From: Polaribacter marinus | GTDB lineage: Bacteria; Bacteroidota; Bacteroidia; Flavobacteriales; Flavobacteriaceae | Assembly: GCF_022662535.1 (NCBI RefSeq) | Contig: NZ_JAKQYM010000002.1 | Coordinates: forward strand, 62,001-126,000 | DNA length: 64,000 nucleotides | Direction: 5' to 3' | Shown here: positions 1 to 9,179 of the stretch, piece by piece | How positions within the stretch are numbered: the first letter of the stretch is position 1 | Layout: each line of letters starts with the position of its first letter | Position numbers and translations under genes: made by a program | The notes under the pieces: model-generated | The model's input: the letters and a program-made list of their open reading frames with translations, nothing else | The model's database searches: none | What the model was told of the DNA's origin: nothing

Positions 1-170
1 AATCATCAGAAAAAGAAGTTTCTTTAATTATCCATAACCTAACTTTGAACCCTAAAAAGATAAAAGTAGCAGGAAAAAGAAAGCAAATTTCAACAGAAAA
101 AAACACACTTACAATTCCTGTAAAATGGAATCCAAAAAAAGAATTAAAAATTAAAATAACATTAAAATAA
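1..170 (+). CDS. C-terminal end of a glycoside hydrolase, probably GH31 alpha-glucosidase (partial)
   Basis: The window opens inside a reading frame (codons from base 3) that ends with TAA at 168-170. It encodes about 55 residues rich in lysine and beta-type segments, ending in IPVKWNPKKELKIKITLK. That looks like the terminal beta-sandwich of GH31 alpha-glucosidases, and position directly upstream of two GH13 enzymes and a GH97 enzyme fits an alpha-glucan locus. Only the tail is visible, so the family call is inference. The stop is followed by a short direct repeat of ATTAAAATAAC before the next gene. Confidence 0.45.
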   Translation, partial: SSEKEVSLIIHNLTLNPKKIKVAGKRKQISTEKNTLTIPVKWNPKKELKIKITLK

Positions 171-191
171 CATTAAAATAAAAAATCAATT

Positions 192-2069
192 ATGAAAAAA
201 ATACATATATACTCATTAGTTGTAGTTTTATCAATTGTAATTGGTTGTACCACAGATAAAGTGTCAGAAAAGAAAATGAACAGCACAAATACTAAGAAGA
301 AAGCAGTAGTTTACCAGGTTTTTACACGGTTATTTGGTAATACAAATACTACTAATAAACCTTGGGGAACCATCGAGGAAAATGGAGTGGGTAAGTTTAA
401 TGACTTTACAGATAAAGCTTTATCAGAAATTAAAGATCTAGGTGTTACACATATTTGGTACACAGGTGTTCCGCATCATGATGTAATTCGTGATTATACA
501 AAATATGGTATTTCAAATGACGATCCAGATGTAGTTAAAGGAAGAGCAGGTTCTCCTTATGCTGTAAAAGATTATTATAATGTAAATCCAGATTTGGCTG
601 TAAATGTAGAAAATCGTTTACAAGAATTTGAAGCTTTAATTAATCGTTCTCATAAAAACGGATTGAAAGTAATTATCGACATTGTACCTAATCACGTAGC
701 AAGAAATTATCAAAGTTTGTCTAATCCAGAAGGAACAAAAGATTTTGGAGCAGATGACAATACTTCTGTAGAATATGATGTAGATAATAATTTTTATTAT
801 GTACCCAATACACCTTTTGAAGTGCCCGATTTTTTAAATGGATATGTACCTTTAGGTGGTGATAAAAATCCGTTGTCTGATCATAAATTTGATGAAAATC
901 CTGCAAAATGGACAGGAAATGGTTCTCGTTCTCCAAAACCTAGTTTTTACGATTGGTACGAAACTGTTAAAGTAAATTATGGTGTTTCTCCTGATGGTAA
1001 AAAAGATTTTGATGCATTACCAGCAGGTTTTGAACATGAAGATTATAAAAAACACTTCGAATTTTGGCAAGATAAAAAAATACCGAGTTCTTGGGTGAAA
1101 TTTAGAGACATTGCATTGTATTGGATTGAAAAAGGAGTTGATGGATTTCGTTATGATATGGCAGAAATGGTTCCTGTAGAGTTTTGGAGTTTTATGAATT
1201 CGGCTATAAAAATGAAAAAACCAAATGCTTTTTTATTGGCTGAAGTCTACAATCCTAAAATGTATAGAGATTATATTCAAAAAGGAAAAATGGATTATTT
1301 ATATGATAAGGTTCAATTATATGATACCATAAAACATGTAATGCAAGGTCATGGATTAACAGATCATATTCCTCCTATTCAGGAAGATTTAAAAGATATA
1401 GAGCACCATATGTTACATTTTTTAGAGAATCATGATGAGCAAAGAATTGCAAGTCCTGAATTTGTCGGAAATGCAGAAAAAGCTAAACCAGCAATGGTCG
1501 TTTCTGCAACCATTTCTACAGCTCCAACCATGATTTATTTTGGACAAGAATTAGGAGAAGATGGTTCTGAAAATGCAGGATTTGGAACTCCGTCTAGAAC
1601 TTCCATTTTTGATTATATTGGTGTCCCGTCACTTCAAAGATGGGTAAATGATAAGAAGTTTGATGGAGGTCAATCTACATCAGAAGAAAAATCATTAAGA
1701 GATTTTTACAAACGATTGTTAAATTTTACAATTTCTTCGAATGCCTTAATGGGAGAATACCAAGATATTCATCAATTTAATAGAGAAAATACAGAATGGT
1801 ATAATGATAAAGTATTGTCTTTTGTCCGTTGGAGTGATGATGAGAAGTTAATTGTGGTTTCAAATTTTAATGCAGAAAATAGGTATGGTTTTGATTTAAG
1901 TTTGCCAAGTGATATCATAGAAAAATGGAATTTAAAAGATGGTGAATACACACTAACAGACCAATTATATAAAGAATATTCTTCAATATTAAAAGTAGAA
2001 AAGGGGCAAGCAAGTATTCGAGTTGATTTGAAACCATTAGCATCTTTTATTTTAAAAATTCAGGATTAA
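192..2069 (+). CDS. GH13 alpha-amylase family lipoprotein
   Basis: Predicted alpha-glucan hydrolase of the GH13 clan (retaining mechanism, TIM barrel), 625 residues. The N-terminus is a lipoprotein signal with the cysteine of VIGC at about residue 19, so it is probably membrane-anchored in the periplasm or at the cell surface. GH13 conserved regions are present in order: DIVPNH (163-168), GFRYD with nucleophile Asp322, AEVYN with acid/base Glu351, and FLENHD with transition-state stabiliser Asp415. A C-terminal all-beta domain follows the barrel. It is the first of three closely spaced carbohydrase genes (next start 13 bases downstream), so they are probably co-transcribed for starch/glycogen or maltodextrin use. 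The exact GH13 subfamily and bond specificity cannot be set from motifs alone. Confidence 0.9.
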   Translation: MKKIHIYSLVVVLSIVIGCTTDKVSEKKMNSTNTKKKAVVYQVFTRLFGNTNTTNKPWGTIEENGVGKFNDFTDKALSEIKDLGVTHIWYTGVPHHDVIRDYTKYGISNDDPDVVKGRAGSPYAVKDYYNVNPDLAVNVENRLQEFEALINRSHKNGLKVIIDIVPNHVARNYQSLSNPEGTKDFGADDNTSVEYDVDNNFYYVPNTPFEVPDFLNGYVPLGGDKNPLSDHKFDENPAKWTGNGSRSPKPSFYDWYETVKVNYGVSPDGKKDFDALPAGFEHEDYKKHFEFWQDKKIPSSWVKFRDIALYWIEKGVDGFRYDMAEMVPVEFWSFMNSAIKMKKPNAFLLAEVYNPKMYRDYIQKGKMDYLYDKVQLYDTIKHVMQGHGLTDHIPPIQEDLKDIEHHMLHFLENHDEQRIASPEFVGNAEKAKPAMVVSATISTAPTMIYFGQELGEDGSENAGFGTPSRTSIFDYIGVPSLQRWVNDKKFDGGQSTSEEKSLRDFYKRLLNFTISSNALMGEYQDIHQFNRENTEWYNDKVLSFVRWSDDEKLIVVSNFNAENRYGFDLSLPSDIIEKWNLKDGEYTLTDQLYKEYSSILKVEKGQASIRVDLKPLASFILKIQD

Positions 2070-2081
2070 AAAGTAGCCATT

Positions 2082-3731
2082 ATGAAAAATATCATTTTTA
2101 TCATCAGTCTATTTGTTTTATTGAGCTGTAAAGAAAATACATCAACCAAAAAAATAGCAAAAAAGGAAGTTAAAGAGTTTGTTTGGGAAGGAGCTAATAT
2201 TTATTTTTTGCTTACAGATCGTTTTAATAACGGAGATACAACCAATGATATCAATTTTGATAGAACTAAAAAAACTGGGAAATTACGTGGTTTTGAAGGG
2301 GGAGATATTAAAGGAATTACGCAAAAAATAAAAGAGGGTTATTTTACAAAATTAGGAATTAATGCCATTTGGATGACGCCAATTGTAGAACAAATTCATG
2401 GAGGTACTGATGAAGGAACTGGTTTATCTTATGGTTTTCATGGGTATTGGACAAAAGATTGGACCAATATTGATCCAAATTATGGAACAAAAGAAGATTT
2501 AAAAGAATTGGTAGCAGTTGCGCATAAAAACGGAATTAGAATTTTGTTAGACGCAGTAATTAACCATACTGGACCTGTTACAGAAAAAGATCCTGTTTGG
2601 CCAAGTGATTGGGTTAGAACAAGTCCTCAATGCGAGTACAATAATTATGAAAATACCATTACCTGTACTTTGGTAAAAAACTTGCCAGATATTAAGACAG
2701 AAAGTAATCAAAATGTGGATTTACCACCTCAATTAATTGAAAAATGGAAAGCAGAAGGACGTTATGAGCAAGAAGTAAAAGAATTGGAGGCCTTTTTTAC
2801 AAGAACAGGTTATCCGAGAGCGCCTCGTTTTTATATCATGAAATGGTTGTCGGATTATATAACAGAATTCGGAATTGATGGTTATAGAGTTGATACTGTA
2901 AAACATACAGAAGAATTTGTTTGGCAAGAATTTAAGCAAGAATGTGATGTTGCTTTTGCCGAATATAAAAAAAAGAATCCTGATAAAGTTTTAGATAATA
3001 ATGGTTTTTATTTAGTTGGTGAAGTGTATAATTATGGTATTTCAGCTGAAAAAGCCTTTAATTTTGGGAATAAAAAAGTAAATTATTTTGACAACGCATT
3101 TAATAGTTTAATCAACTTTGAAATTAAATGGAATGCCAAACAAATGGAAGAAAAAGAAGTGTTTCAAAAATATGATAGTATTCTTCATAATGGTTTAAAA
3201 GGATATGGTGTTTTAAATTATATGACTTCTCATGATGATGGTCAACCTTTTGATAAAGAAAGAAAGATGCCTTATCAAACGGCAACTATGTTGTTGTTAA
3301 CTCCAGGAACATCACAAGTTTATTATGGTGACGAATCTGCAAGAAGTTTAATTATTGATGGAACTGTTGGAGATGCAACTTTACGTTCTAAGATGAATTG
3401 GAGCGATATTGAATCGAAAGAAGAAATTCAAAAAATAATGCTTCACTGGCAAAAATTAGGACAGTTTAGAGCAAATCATCCTGCTGTTGGAGCTGGGAAA
3501 CATCATTTGATTTCAGAAGAAAATGGATTGGTTTTTTCTAGAATTAGAAAGAATGATAAAATTATTGCAGGAATCAATTTATCAAAAGGAAAAAAAGTGA
3601 TAAATGTTGCTTCTGTTTTTAAAAATGGACAAAAATTGTATGATTCTTATTCCAATCAAATAGTTGAAGTTAAAGAGGGGAAAGTTTCTGTAGATTCAGA
3701 TTTTGATATTGTATTATTAGAAAAAAAATAG
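2082..3731 (+). CDS. GH13 alpha-amylase family lipoprotein, second paralogue
   Basis: Predicted periplasmic or surface alpha-amylase, 549 residues, with lipobox LLSC near residue 16. The N-terminal barrel start contains YFLLTDRFNNGD and the calcium-site-like GFEGGDIKG typical of secreted alpha-amylases. Conserved GH13 regions are DAVINH (Asp157), GYRVD with nucleophile Asp271, GEVYN with Glu314, and SHDD with Asp385. It is clearly different from the upstream GH13 enzyme in the spacing and sequence of its regions, so the two probably split the work on polymer and oligomers. It lies 3 bases ahead of the GH97 gene in the same operon. Confidence 0.9.
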   Translation: MKNIIFIISLFVLLSCKENTSTKKIAKKEVKEFVWEGANIYFLLTDRFNNGDTTNDINFDRTKKTGKLRGFEGGDIKGITQKIKEGYFTKLGINAIWMTPIVEQIHGGTDEGTGLSYGFHGYWTKDWTNIDPNYGTKEDLKELVAVAHKNGIRILLDAVINHTGPVTEKDPVWPSDWVRTSPQCEYNNYENTITCTLVKNLPDIKTESNQNVDLPPQLIEKWKAEGRYEQEVKELEAFFTRTGYPRAPRFYIMKWLSDYITEFGIDGYRVDTVKHTEEFVWQEFKQECDVAFAEYKKKNPDKVLDNNGFYLVGEVYNYGISAEKAFNFGNKKVNYFDNAFNSLINFEIKWNAKQMEEKEVFQKYDSILHNGLKGYGVLNYMTSHDDGQPFDKERKMPYQTATMLLLTPGTSQVYYGDESARSLIIDGTVGDATLRSKMNWSDIESKEEIQKIMLHWQKLGQFRANHPAVGAGKHHLISEENGLVFSRIRKNDKIIAGINLSKGKKVINVASVFKNGQKLYDSYSNQIVEVKEGKVSVDSDFDIVLLEKK

Positions 3732-3734
3732 GTT

Positions 3735-5849
3735 ATGAAAATTCATTTTTTATTGATTTTAGTTTGTGTTAGTTTATCTTCTTGTTGGGCAGAATCAGAA
3801 ACAGTTTTGCTTTCTCCTGATGAAAAAATATTTCTAGAATTTTCTTTGAATGAAAACGGAAAACCTTTTTATGAAGTTGTTTTTAAAAATGATACAATCA
3901 TTAAAAAATCATCATTAGGTTTTGATTTTCAAGACTCAAAATCATTTTCAAACGATTTTAAAATTACGAATTCATCTACAACAACATTTAATGAAACTTG
4001 GCAAATGCCTTGGGGAGAACAAGTAGATGTTGTCAATCATTACAATGAATTGAGAGTTGAGCTGCAAGAGAAATCAGATTTAAAAAGAAAATTAAATATC
4101 TTTTTTAAAGTCTACAATGATGGAATTGGTTTTCGCTACGAATTTCCAGAACAAGAAAATTTAAAAGAAGTTGTTATTACAGAAGAAAACACCCAGTTCA
4201 ATCTAACAGAAGATTATAAAACCTTTTGGATACCTGGTGATTGGGATATTTATGAGCATTTGTATAGTACTACAAAATTATCAGAAATAAATGCACTTAA
4301 AAAAAGAAACCATCCAAGTTTAGGGCAAACTTTTATCCCAGAAAATGCAGTAAATACTCCTGTTACAATGGTTGGTAAAAATGGAATTCATTTGAGTTTT
4401 CATGAAGCTGCTTTAGTAGATTATGCAGGCATGACATTAAAAGTTGATACTAAAAATTTAAGTTTTAAAAGTAATTTAGTAGGTTCTAAAAATACAAATT
4501 ATAAGGTAAAAAGAACTACGCCTTTTCATACTCCTTGGAGAACCATTCAGATTACAGATAATGCACCTGATTTAATTGAATCTAATTTGATTGTAAACTT
4601 AAATGAACCCAATAAATTAGGAGATGTTTCTTGGTTTACCCCAATGAAATACACAGGTGTTTGGTGGGAAATGCATTTAGGGAAATCTTCTTGGGATTAT
4701 GGAATGGAAATGGTTGATGGTAAATGGACAGACACAGGAAAAGCACATGGAAAACACGGAGCAACAACAGAAAATGTAAAACGTTTTATTGATTTTTCGG
4801 CAAGAAATAACATTGGAGGTGTTTTGGTTGAAGGTTGGAATACAGGATGGGAACGTTGGATTGGCTTTGAAGATAGAGAAGGAGTTTTCGACTTTATAAC
4901 GCCTTACCCAGATTATAATATTGATGAAGTTACTCGGTATGCAAAAGAAAAAGGAGTCCAAATTATCATGCATCACGAAACTTCTTCGGCAACAGAAACG
5001 TATGAAAAACAACAAGATGATGCCTATACTTTAATGCAGAAATACGGAATGCATGCAGTAAAATCTGGTTATGTTGGAAAAATATTGCCAAAAGGAGAAT
5101 ATCATCATGGGCAATACATGGTAAATCAATATAACAATGCAGTCATAAAAGCTGCTAAATACCAAGTTGCTGTAAATGCACACGAACCCATTAAAGCAAC
5201 AGGTTTAAGAAGGACATATCCAAATATTATTTCTAGAGAAGGTCTGCGTGGACAAGAATTTAATGCTTGGTCTAGTGATGGAGGAAACCCGCCAGAACAT
5301 TTATCAATTGTGGCTTTTACAAGAATGTTGGCAGGACCCATAGATTTTACTCCAGGAATCTTTAATATCAAGTTTAACGAATTTAAAAAAGAGAATCAAG
5401 TAAACACTACATTGGCACATCAACTTGCTTTGTATGTGGTTATTTACAGTCCTGTACAAATGGCAGCAGATTTGGTAGAGCATTACGAAGCAAATCCTAA
5501 ACCTTTGCAGTTTATAAAAGATGTTGGGGTAGATTGGAGTGAAACTAAAGTTTTGGATGGTGAAGTTGGAGATTTTGTAACTATTGTTAGAAAAGAACGC
5601 AAAACGGATAATTGGTTTTTAGGAAGTATTACTGATGAAAATTCAAGAGAAATTAAAATTGATTTTAGATTTTTAGATGATAAAAAGGTCTATGAAGCTA
5701 AAGTTTATAGAGATGGAAAAACAGCAGATTGGAATGAGAACCCTTTAGATATTATTTTTGAAACAATAGAGGTTACAAAACAGTCTAAATTGAATTTTAA
5801 TTTAGCTAAAGGTGGAGGCCTTGCAATTAGTATAAAAAAGAAAAATTAA
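3735..5849 (+). CDS. GH97 alpha-glucosidase (SusB-like)
   Basis: Predicted exo-acting alpha-glucosidase of family GH97, 704 residues, with lipobox LSSC at about residue 17. GH97 has an N-terminal beta-super-sandwich, a TIM barrel and a C-terminal beta domain. Key residues seen are HHE with Glu415, AHEPIKATG with Glu484 and REGLRGQE with Glu508. Their spacing (69 and 24 residues) is the same as that I recall for SusB of Bacteroides thetaiotaomicron (Glu439, Glu508, Glu532), where two act as base and one as acid. A Glu rather than Asp base suggests the inverting alpha-glucosidase branch and not the retaining alpha-galactosidase branch. It would finish maltooligosaccharide digestion to glucose in the periplasm. 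It is the last gene of the amylolytic operon. Confidence 0.92.
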   Translation: MKIHFLLILVCVSLSSCWAESETVLLSPDEKIFLEFSLNENGKPFYEVVFKNDTIIKKSSLGFDFQDSKSFSNDFKITNSSTTTFNETWQMPWGEQVDVVNHYNELRVELQEKSDLKRKLNIFFKVYNDGIGFRYEFPEQENLKEVVITEENTQFNLTEDYKTFWIPGDWDIYEHLYSTTKLSEINALKKRNHPSLGQTFIPENAVNTPVTMVGKNGIHLSFHEAALVDYAGMTLKVDTKNLSFKSNLVGSKNTNYKVKRTTPFHTPWRTIQITDNAPDLIESNLIVNLNEPNKLGDVSWFTPMKYTGVWWEMHLGKSSWDYGMEMVDGKWTDTGKAHGKHGATTENVKRFIDFSARNNIGGVLVEGWNTGWERWIGFEDREGVFDFITPYPDYNIDEVTRYAKEKGVQIIMHHETSSATETYEKQQDDAYTLMQKYGMHAVKSGYVGKILPKGEYHHGQYMVNQYNNAVIKAAKYQVAVNAHEPIKATGLRRTYPNIISREGLRGQEFNAWSSDGGNPPEHLSIVAFTRMLAGPIDFTPGIFNIKFNEFKKENQVNTTLAHQLALYVVIYSPVQMAADLVEHYEANPKPLQFIKDVGVDWSETKVLDGEVGDFVTIVRKERKTDNWFLGSITDENSREIKIDFRFLDDKKVYEAKVYRDGKTADWNENPLDIIFETIEVTKQSKLNFNLAKGGGLAISIKKKN

Positions 5850-6003
5850 ATTTTAATATTTTTTTTGCATATTTGCAACTCAGATTAATAAGATAAACTA
5901 AAGTATAAATCTATGAATATATTTAAACAACATAATAAAGGACGCGATTTGCGACTATTTAAATGCATATTCTAGAGAATAACTTTAATTAAAAATAGTA
6001 AAA

Positions 6004-6034
6004 GCGTCCAAAATTCATTTTTTGGACGTTTTTT
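6004..6034 (+). terminator. Rho-independent terminator, possibly an attenuator
   Basis: The stem CGTCCAAAA / TTTTGGACG (6005-6013 with 6020-6028) is followed by a run of T. It may simply end the GH97 operon 150 bases upstream. Its 5' arm (GCGTCC at 6004-6009) can also pair with GGACGC at 5940-5945, so an alternative antiterminator fold is possible. Confidence 0.75.
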
Positions 6035-6392
6035 TTATGAAATTTCTTAGATGCCAAGACAAAGTGTAGTTTTTAGTTACATAGCAAGAAATCAAAGAGT
6101 TATCTAAACTCCTAATTACTGCGTAAATGCGGGCAGGGACTCTATTGTTTAAAAAAGAGTTAACAATCTGTAAATCAATATAATAATGTGTTTTTTTTGT
6201 TTGTGTAATTCCAAAAGTAGTTATAGGTTTGCATCGCAATAAAGCAACAATAATCACTGAAATACAATCAGTAAAAATACGAAGTATAATGTTCAATTAT
6301 CTAATTAACCAAAACATACAAAGAGAATCAGGTTCTTTTTATTGTTTACTTCGCGACTTTCACAAATAGAAATATCAAACTATATATATGAA

Positions 6393-6427
6393 AAGTTCGA
6401 AGTTGTGAAATTTCGGACTTTTTTTAT
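6393..6427 (+). terminator. Terminator-like hairpin 98 bases upstream of rtcB
   Basis: The arms AAGTTCGAA (6393-6401) and TTCGGACTT (6412-6420) pair over nine positions with one G-T pair and are followed by TTTTTTT. The UGA of the mini-ORF starting at 6388 lies in the loop. It sits between any promoter further upstream and rtcB, so it would end or attenuate that transcript. Confidence 0.55.
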
Positions 6428-6524
6428 GGTCATTTTTTTCCTAAAACTTTTCCGAAATAAATTTTAAGAACAGGAATCAACCAAAAGTTGATTTCCTTAA
6501 AACAAAACATCTCAAAATTTAATA

Positions 6525-7916
6525 ATGGGAAATAAATTAAAAGGAAAAGATCTAATTAAATTAGGCTTTCCAAAGAATAACAGTATCAATATTGCTTTAG
6601 GGCAAATTAATAGATACAGAAAAAGAGAAAAGAAAGAGCGCATTTTAGAAGAAGCCAAAGAAGTGCTTTTATCACCAGAAAAGTTTCAAGGAAACGCCAT
6701 TTGGGGTAAAGTTGCAGAAGGTTTGGTAAAACCTGTAGAAGTTAAAATGCATCAATTAAGAAATACAAGAGTTCCGTTTTCTATTTATGGAGAAAATGAA
6801 ATTGATGAACAAGCAAAGTTTCAATTGTATGATGCTTTAAAATTGCCAATTGCTGTACAAGGTGCATTAATGCCAGACGCTCATTATGGGTATGGTTTGC
6901 CAATTGGAGGGATTTTAGCCACAGATAATGCTGTAATTCCATATGGAGTTGGTGTAGATATTGGATGTAGAATGTGTTTAACCATATATCCAATTCCGAT
7001 TTCTTATTTGAAAGGAAAAGTTCATCAATATGAAAATATTTTAAAGAATCACACAAAATTTGGAATGCGAGAAACACACGATAAAAAACAAGATCATGAA
7101 ATATTTTATAGAAATGAATTTAAAGATATTCCAATCATAAAACGTTTAAAAGACAAAGCATTTAAACAATTAGGAACTTCTGGTGGAGGAAATCATTTTG
7201 TAGAATTTGGTTCCGTATTAATCACAGAAGAAAAAAATGAATTTGGTTTAAATATAGGTGAATACATTGGTGTTCTATCACATAGTGGGTCAAGAGGTTT
7301 AGGAGCAAATATTGCGAAAAATTACACGTATTTGGCAACTAAACAATGTCCGTTACCAAAAAATGTACAACATTTAGCTTGGTTAGATTTAAACACGCAC
7401 GACGGACAAGAATATTGGTTAGCAATGAATTTAGCTGGCGATTATGCTAAAGCCTGTCATGATAATATTCACAATAGAATTTCCAAAGAATTAGGTGCCA
7501 AACCAGTTGTAAAAATTGAAAATCATCACAATTTTGCTTGGAAAGAAACGGTTAACAATAAAGAATGTATTGTACATAGAAAAGGGGCAACTCCTGCTAA
7601 AAAAGGCGAATTAGGAATCATTCCGGGATCTATGACAGCACCAGGATTTATTGTACGTGGATTAGGAAATGCCAATAGTTTACAGTCGGCTTCACATGGA
7701 GCAGGTAGAAAATATTCTCGTAAAATGTGTAAAGAAAAGTTTACAACAAGTGATGTAAAGCATCAATTAAAAATGAACGATGTAACGCTAATTGGAGGTG
7801 GAATTGACGAAGCACCAATGGCATATAAAGACATAAAGAAAGTGATGAAAAATCAGCAAGAATTAGTACAAGTATTAGGAACTTTTACACCTAAAATTGT
7901 AAGAATGGATAGATAA
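6525..7916 (+). CDS. rtcB: RtcB family RNA ligase
   Basis: RNA-splicing ligase of the RtcB family, 463 residues. It joins 2',3'-cyclic phosphate or 3'-phosphate ends to 5'-OH ends using GTP and Mn2+. Sequence hallmarks are DAHYGYGLPIGG, the metal-binding DIGCRM with Cys148, GTSGGGNHFVEFG, HSGSRGLG, ENHHNF, HRKGATPA and SHGAGR with His391, the expected guanylylated histidine. Length is typical for the shorter bacterial forms. The stop is 2 bases ahead of prfH, so they are translationally linked. The pair matches the RtcB-PrfH association that has been linked to repair and rescue of ribosomes with cleaved 16S rRNA decoding centres. Confidence 0.95.
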   Translation: MGNKLKGKDLIKLGFPKNNSINIALGQINRYRKREKKERILEEAKEVLLSPEKFQGNAIWGKVAEGLVKPVEVKMHQLRNTRVPFSIYGENEIDEQAKFQLYDALKLPIAVQGALMPDAHYGYGLPIGGILATDNAVIPYGVGVDIGCRMCLTIYPIPISYLKGKVHQYENILKNHTKFGMRETHDKKQDHEIFYRNEFKDIPIIKRLKDKAFKQLGTSGGGNHFVEFGSVLITEEKNEFGLNIGEYIGVLSHSGSRGLGANIAKNYTYLATKQCPLPKNVQHLAWLDLNTHDGQEYWLAMNLAGDYAKACHDNIHNRISKELGAKPVVKIENHHNFAWKETVNNKECIVHRKGATPAKKGELGIIPGSMTAPGFIVRGLGNANSLQSASHGAGRKYSRKMCKEKFTTSDVKHQLKMNDVTLIGGGIDEAPMAYKDIKKVMKNQQELVQVLGTFTPKIVRMDR

Positions 7917-7918
7917 TT

Positions 7919-8611
7919 ATGAAAACAAAAATAATACAAATATCAGCAGGAAAAGGACCATTAGAGTGTACTTTTGTAGTTGCTAAAGTTTTAAAAATAT
8001 TCTTAAAAGAATTGGTAAACAATAATATTGAATATACAATTTTGTATAAAGAAAATGGAATAGAAAATGGCACAATACAATCTGTAAGCATGCAATTAAA
8101 AGGAAATCAACTTGCTGATTTTTTACAGTATTGGATTGGATCCATTCAATGGATTGGTAATTCATCCTTTAGAAAGTACAATAAACGTAAAAATTGGTTT
8201 ATTGGTTGCTTCGAAATAGATGTTTCTCATTCATTAGAAATGAATGAGAATGAGATTCAATTTCAAGCAATACGAAGTTCGGGAGCAGGAGGGCAGCATG
8301 TAAATAAAGTAAGTTCTGCAGTTAGAGCAAAACATTTAAAAACAGGGTTACAAGTACTGGTTATGGATAGTAGGTCTCAGCATCAAAATAAAAAAACAGC
8401 AATTAAAATATTACAAGAAAAAGTGGCAAATTTTAATGTTGAACATACTAAAGAGCAAATTAAAAATCAATGGAAAAATCATCAAGAGATTCAAAGAGGA
8501 AATCCTGTTAGAGTTTTTACAGGGATTGATTTTAAACAAACTAAAAAAGACAAATCATTTAAAGGGAAAAGAAATCAACTTAAAAATGATTTAAAAAAAG
8601 AAATAGAATAA
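7919..8611 (+). CDS. prfH: Peptide chain release factor-like protein H
   Basis: Release-factor homologue of the PrfH type, 230 residues. The N-terminal half carries the family signature beginning IQISAGKGPLE and containing KRKNWFIG. The C-terminal catalytic domain has the peptidyl-hydrolysing GGQ loop (SSGAGGQHVNKVSSAVRA), followed by a basic tail. It lacks the stop-codon-reading domain 2 of RF1/RF2, so it is not a standard termination factor. The family frees peptides from ribosomes damaged in the decoding centre, after which RtcB reseals the rRNA. It sits between rtcB and a TPR gene with gaps of 2 and 1 bases. Confidence 0.93.
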   Translation: MKTKIIQISAGKGPLECTFVVAKVLKIFLKELVNNNIEYTILYKENGIENGTIQSVSMQLKGNQLADFLQYWIGSIQWIGNSSFRKYNKRKNWFIGCFEIDVSHSLEMNENEIQFQAIRSSGAGGQHVNKVSSAVRAKHLKTGLQVLVMDSRSQHQNKKTAIKILQEKVANFNVEHTKEQIKNQWKNHQEIQRGNPVRVFTGIDFKQTKKDKSFKGKRNQLKNDLKKEIE

Positions 8612-8612
8612 T

Positions 8613-9137
8613 ATGGGAACATTAATAAATAACTATGTTTTTAAAGCATTAGAAAATTATCCTTACGATTTAGAAGAAGTAATGGAAGCGTTAAACTATG
8701 CGTTATCATATGATGAAAAAGACACCATGGCTTTAACTTTAATGGGAAGAGTTTATGCCGAAAAATTATATAAATATAAAGAAGCAATTTCTTATTTTAA
8801 ACAAGCTTTGACTGAAAATATTTATGCTTTTGAGGTTTATATGCCATATATTAATACACTTTTGTGGAATGAAGATTATTTAGAAGCAGAAGAATTTATT
8901 AATTTTGGATTGACGATGAAAGGATCTGACAAAGCAATGTTGTATTTAAAAAAAGCAATATTATATGAGCAATTAAAAGAATATAAAAAAGCGTTGATTT
9001 ATATAAAAAAGGCAAAAGAATATACGTTTAATTCAGATTTTATGACAGATATAAACACCGAAAAAGAACGTGTTAAAAGTAAAATGCCAAAGAAAAAGAA
9101 AGTTTCTAAAAAGCGTGATAAAAAAAATAAAAAATAA
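8613..9137 (+). CDS. Small TPR-like protein in the rtcB-prfH operon
   Basis: Protein of 174 residues built from helical TPR-like repeats (for example ALTLMGRVYAEKLYKYKEAI and KAMLYLKKAILYEQLKEYKKAL) and ending in a strongly basic lysine-rich tail (about residues 158-174). The tail suggests contact with RNA or the ribosome. There is no signal peptide. It starts one base after the prfH stop, so it is co-translated with the repair/rescue pair and may be a third component. The function is not known to me, and a scaffold role is inference. Confidence 0.75.
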   Translation: MGTLINNYVFKALENYPYDLEEVMEALNYALSYDEKDTMALTLMGRVYAEKLYKYKEAISYFKQALTENIYAFEVYMPYINTLLWNEDYLEAEEFINFGLTMKGSDKAMLYLKKAILYEQLKEYKKALIYIKKAKEYTFNSDFMTDINTEKERVKSKMPKKKKVSKKRDKKNKK

Positions 9138-9138
9138 A

Positions 9139-9176
9139 AAGAACCTCATTTTATTATATAATAAGATGAGGTTCTT
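9139..9176. terminator. Bidirectional terminator between convergent genes
   Basis: An eleven-base perfect stem, AAGAACCTCAT (9139-9149) with ATGAGGTTCTT (9166-9176), lies between the TPR gene (+) and the peptidoglycan-binding-domain gene (-). A-rich and T-rich flanks allow use in both directions. Confidence 0.85.
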
Positions 9177-9179
9177 AAT

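Larger units (their letters stand above)
5850..6524 (+). promoter_or_regulatory. Gene-free leader upstream of rtcB-prfH with two terminator-like hairpins and mini-ORFs
   Basis: No convincing protein gene lies in these 675 bases. Two blocks are visible. Block 1 has a possible 20-codon ORF (5913-5975, MNIFKQHNKGRDLRLFKCIF), then the terminator at 6004-6034. Block 2 has a small hairpin at 6320-6340, the element TTTCACAA at 6358-6365, a six-codon ORF (6388-6408, MKSSKL) and a hairpin AAGTTCGAA/TTCGGACTT (6393-6420) followed by seven T. TTTCACAA can pair with TTGTGAAA inside the second hairpin. The layout resembles transcription attenuation, but this is inference; AT-rich DNA yields chance hairpins. 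Confidence 0.4.

Noticed and set aside
4677..5015. Minus-strand open frame of 112 codons inside the GH97 gene
   Set aside because: It is the reverse-strand shadow of a well-supported gene and has no family features.
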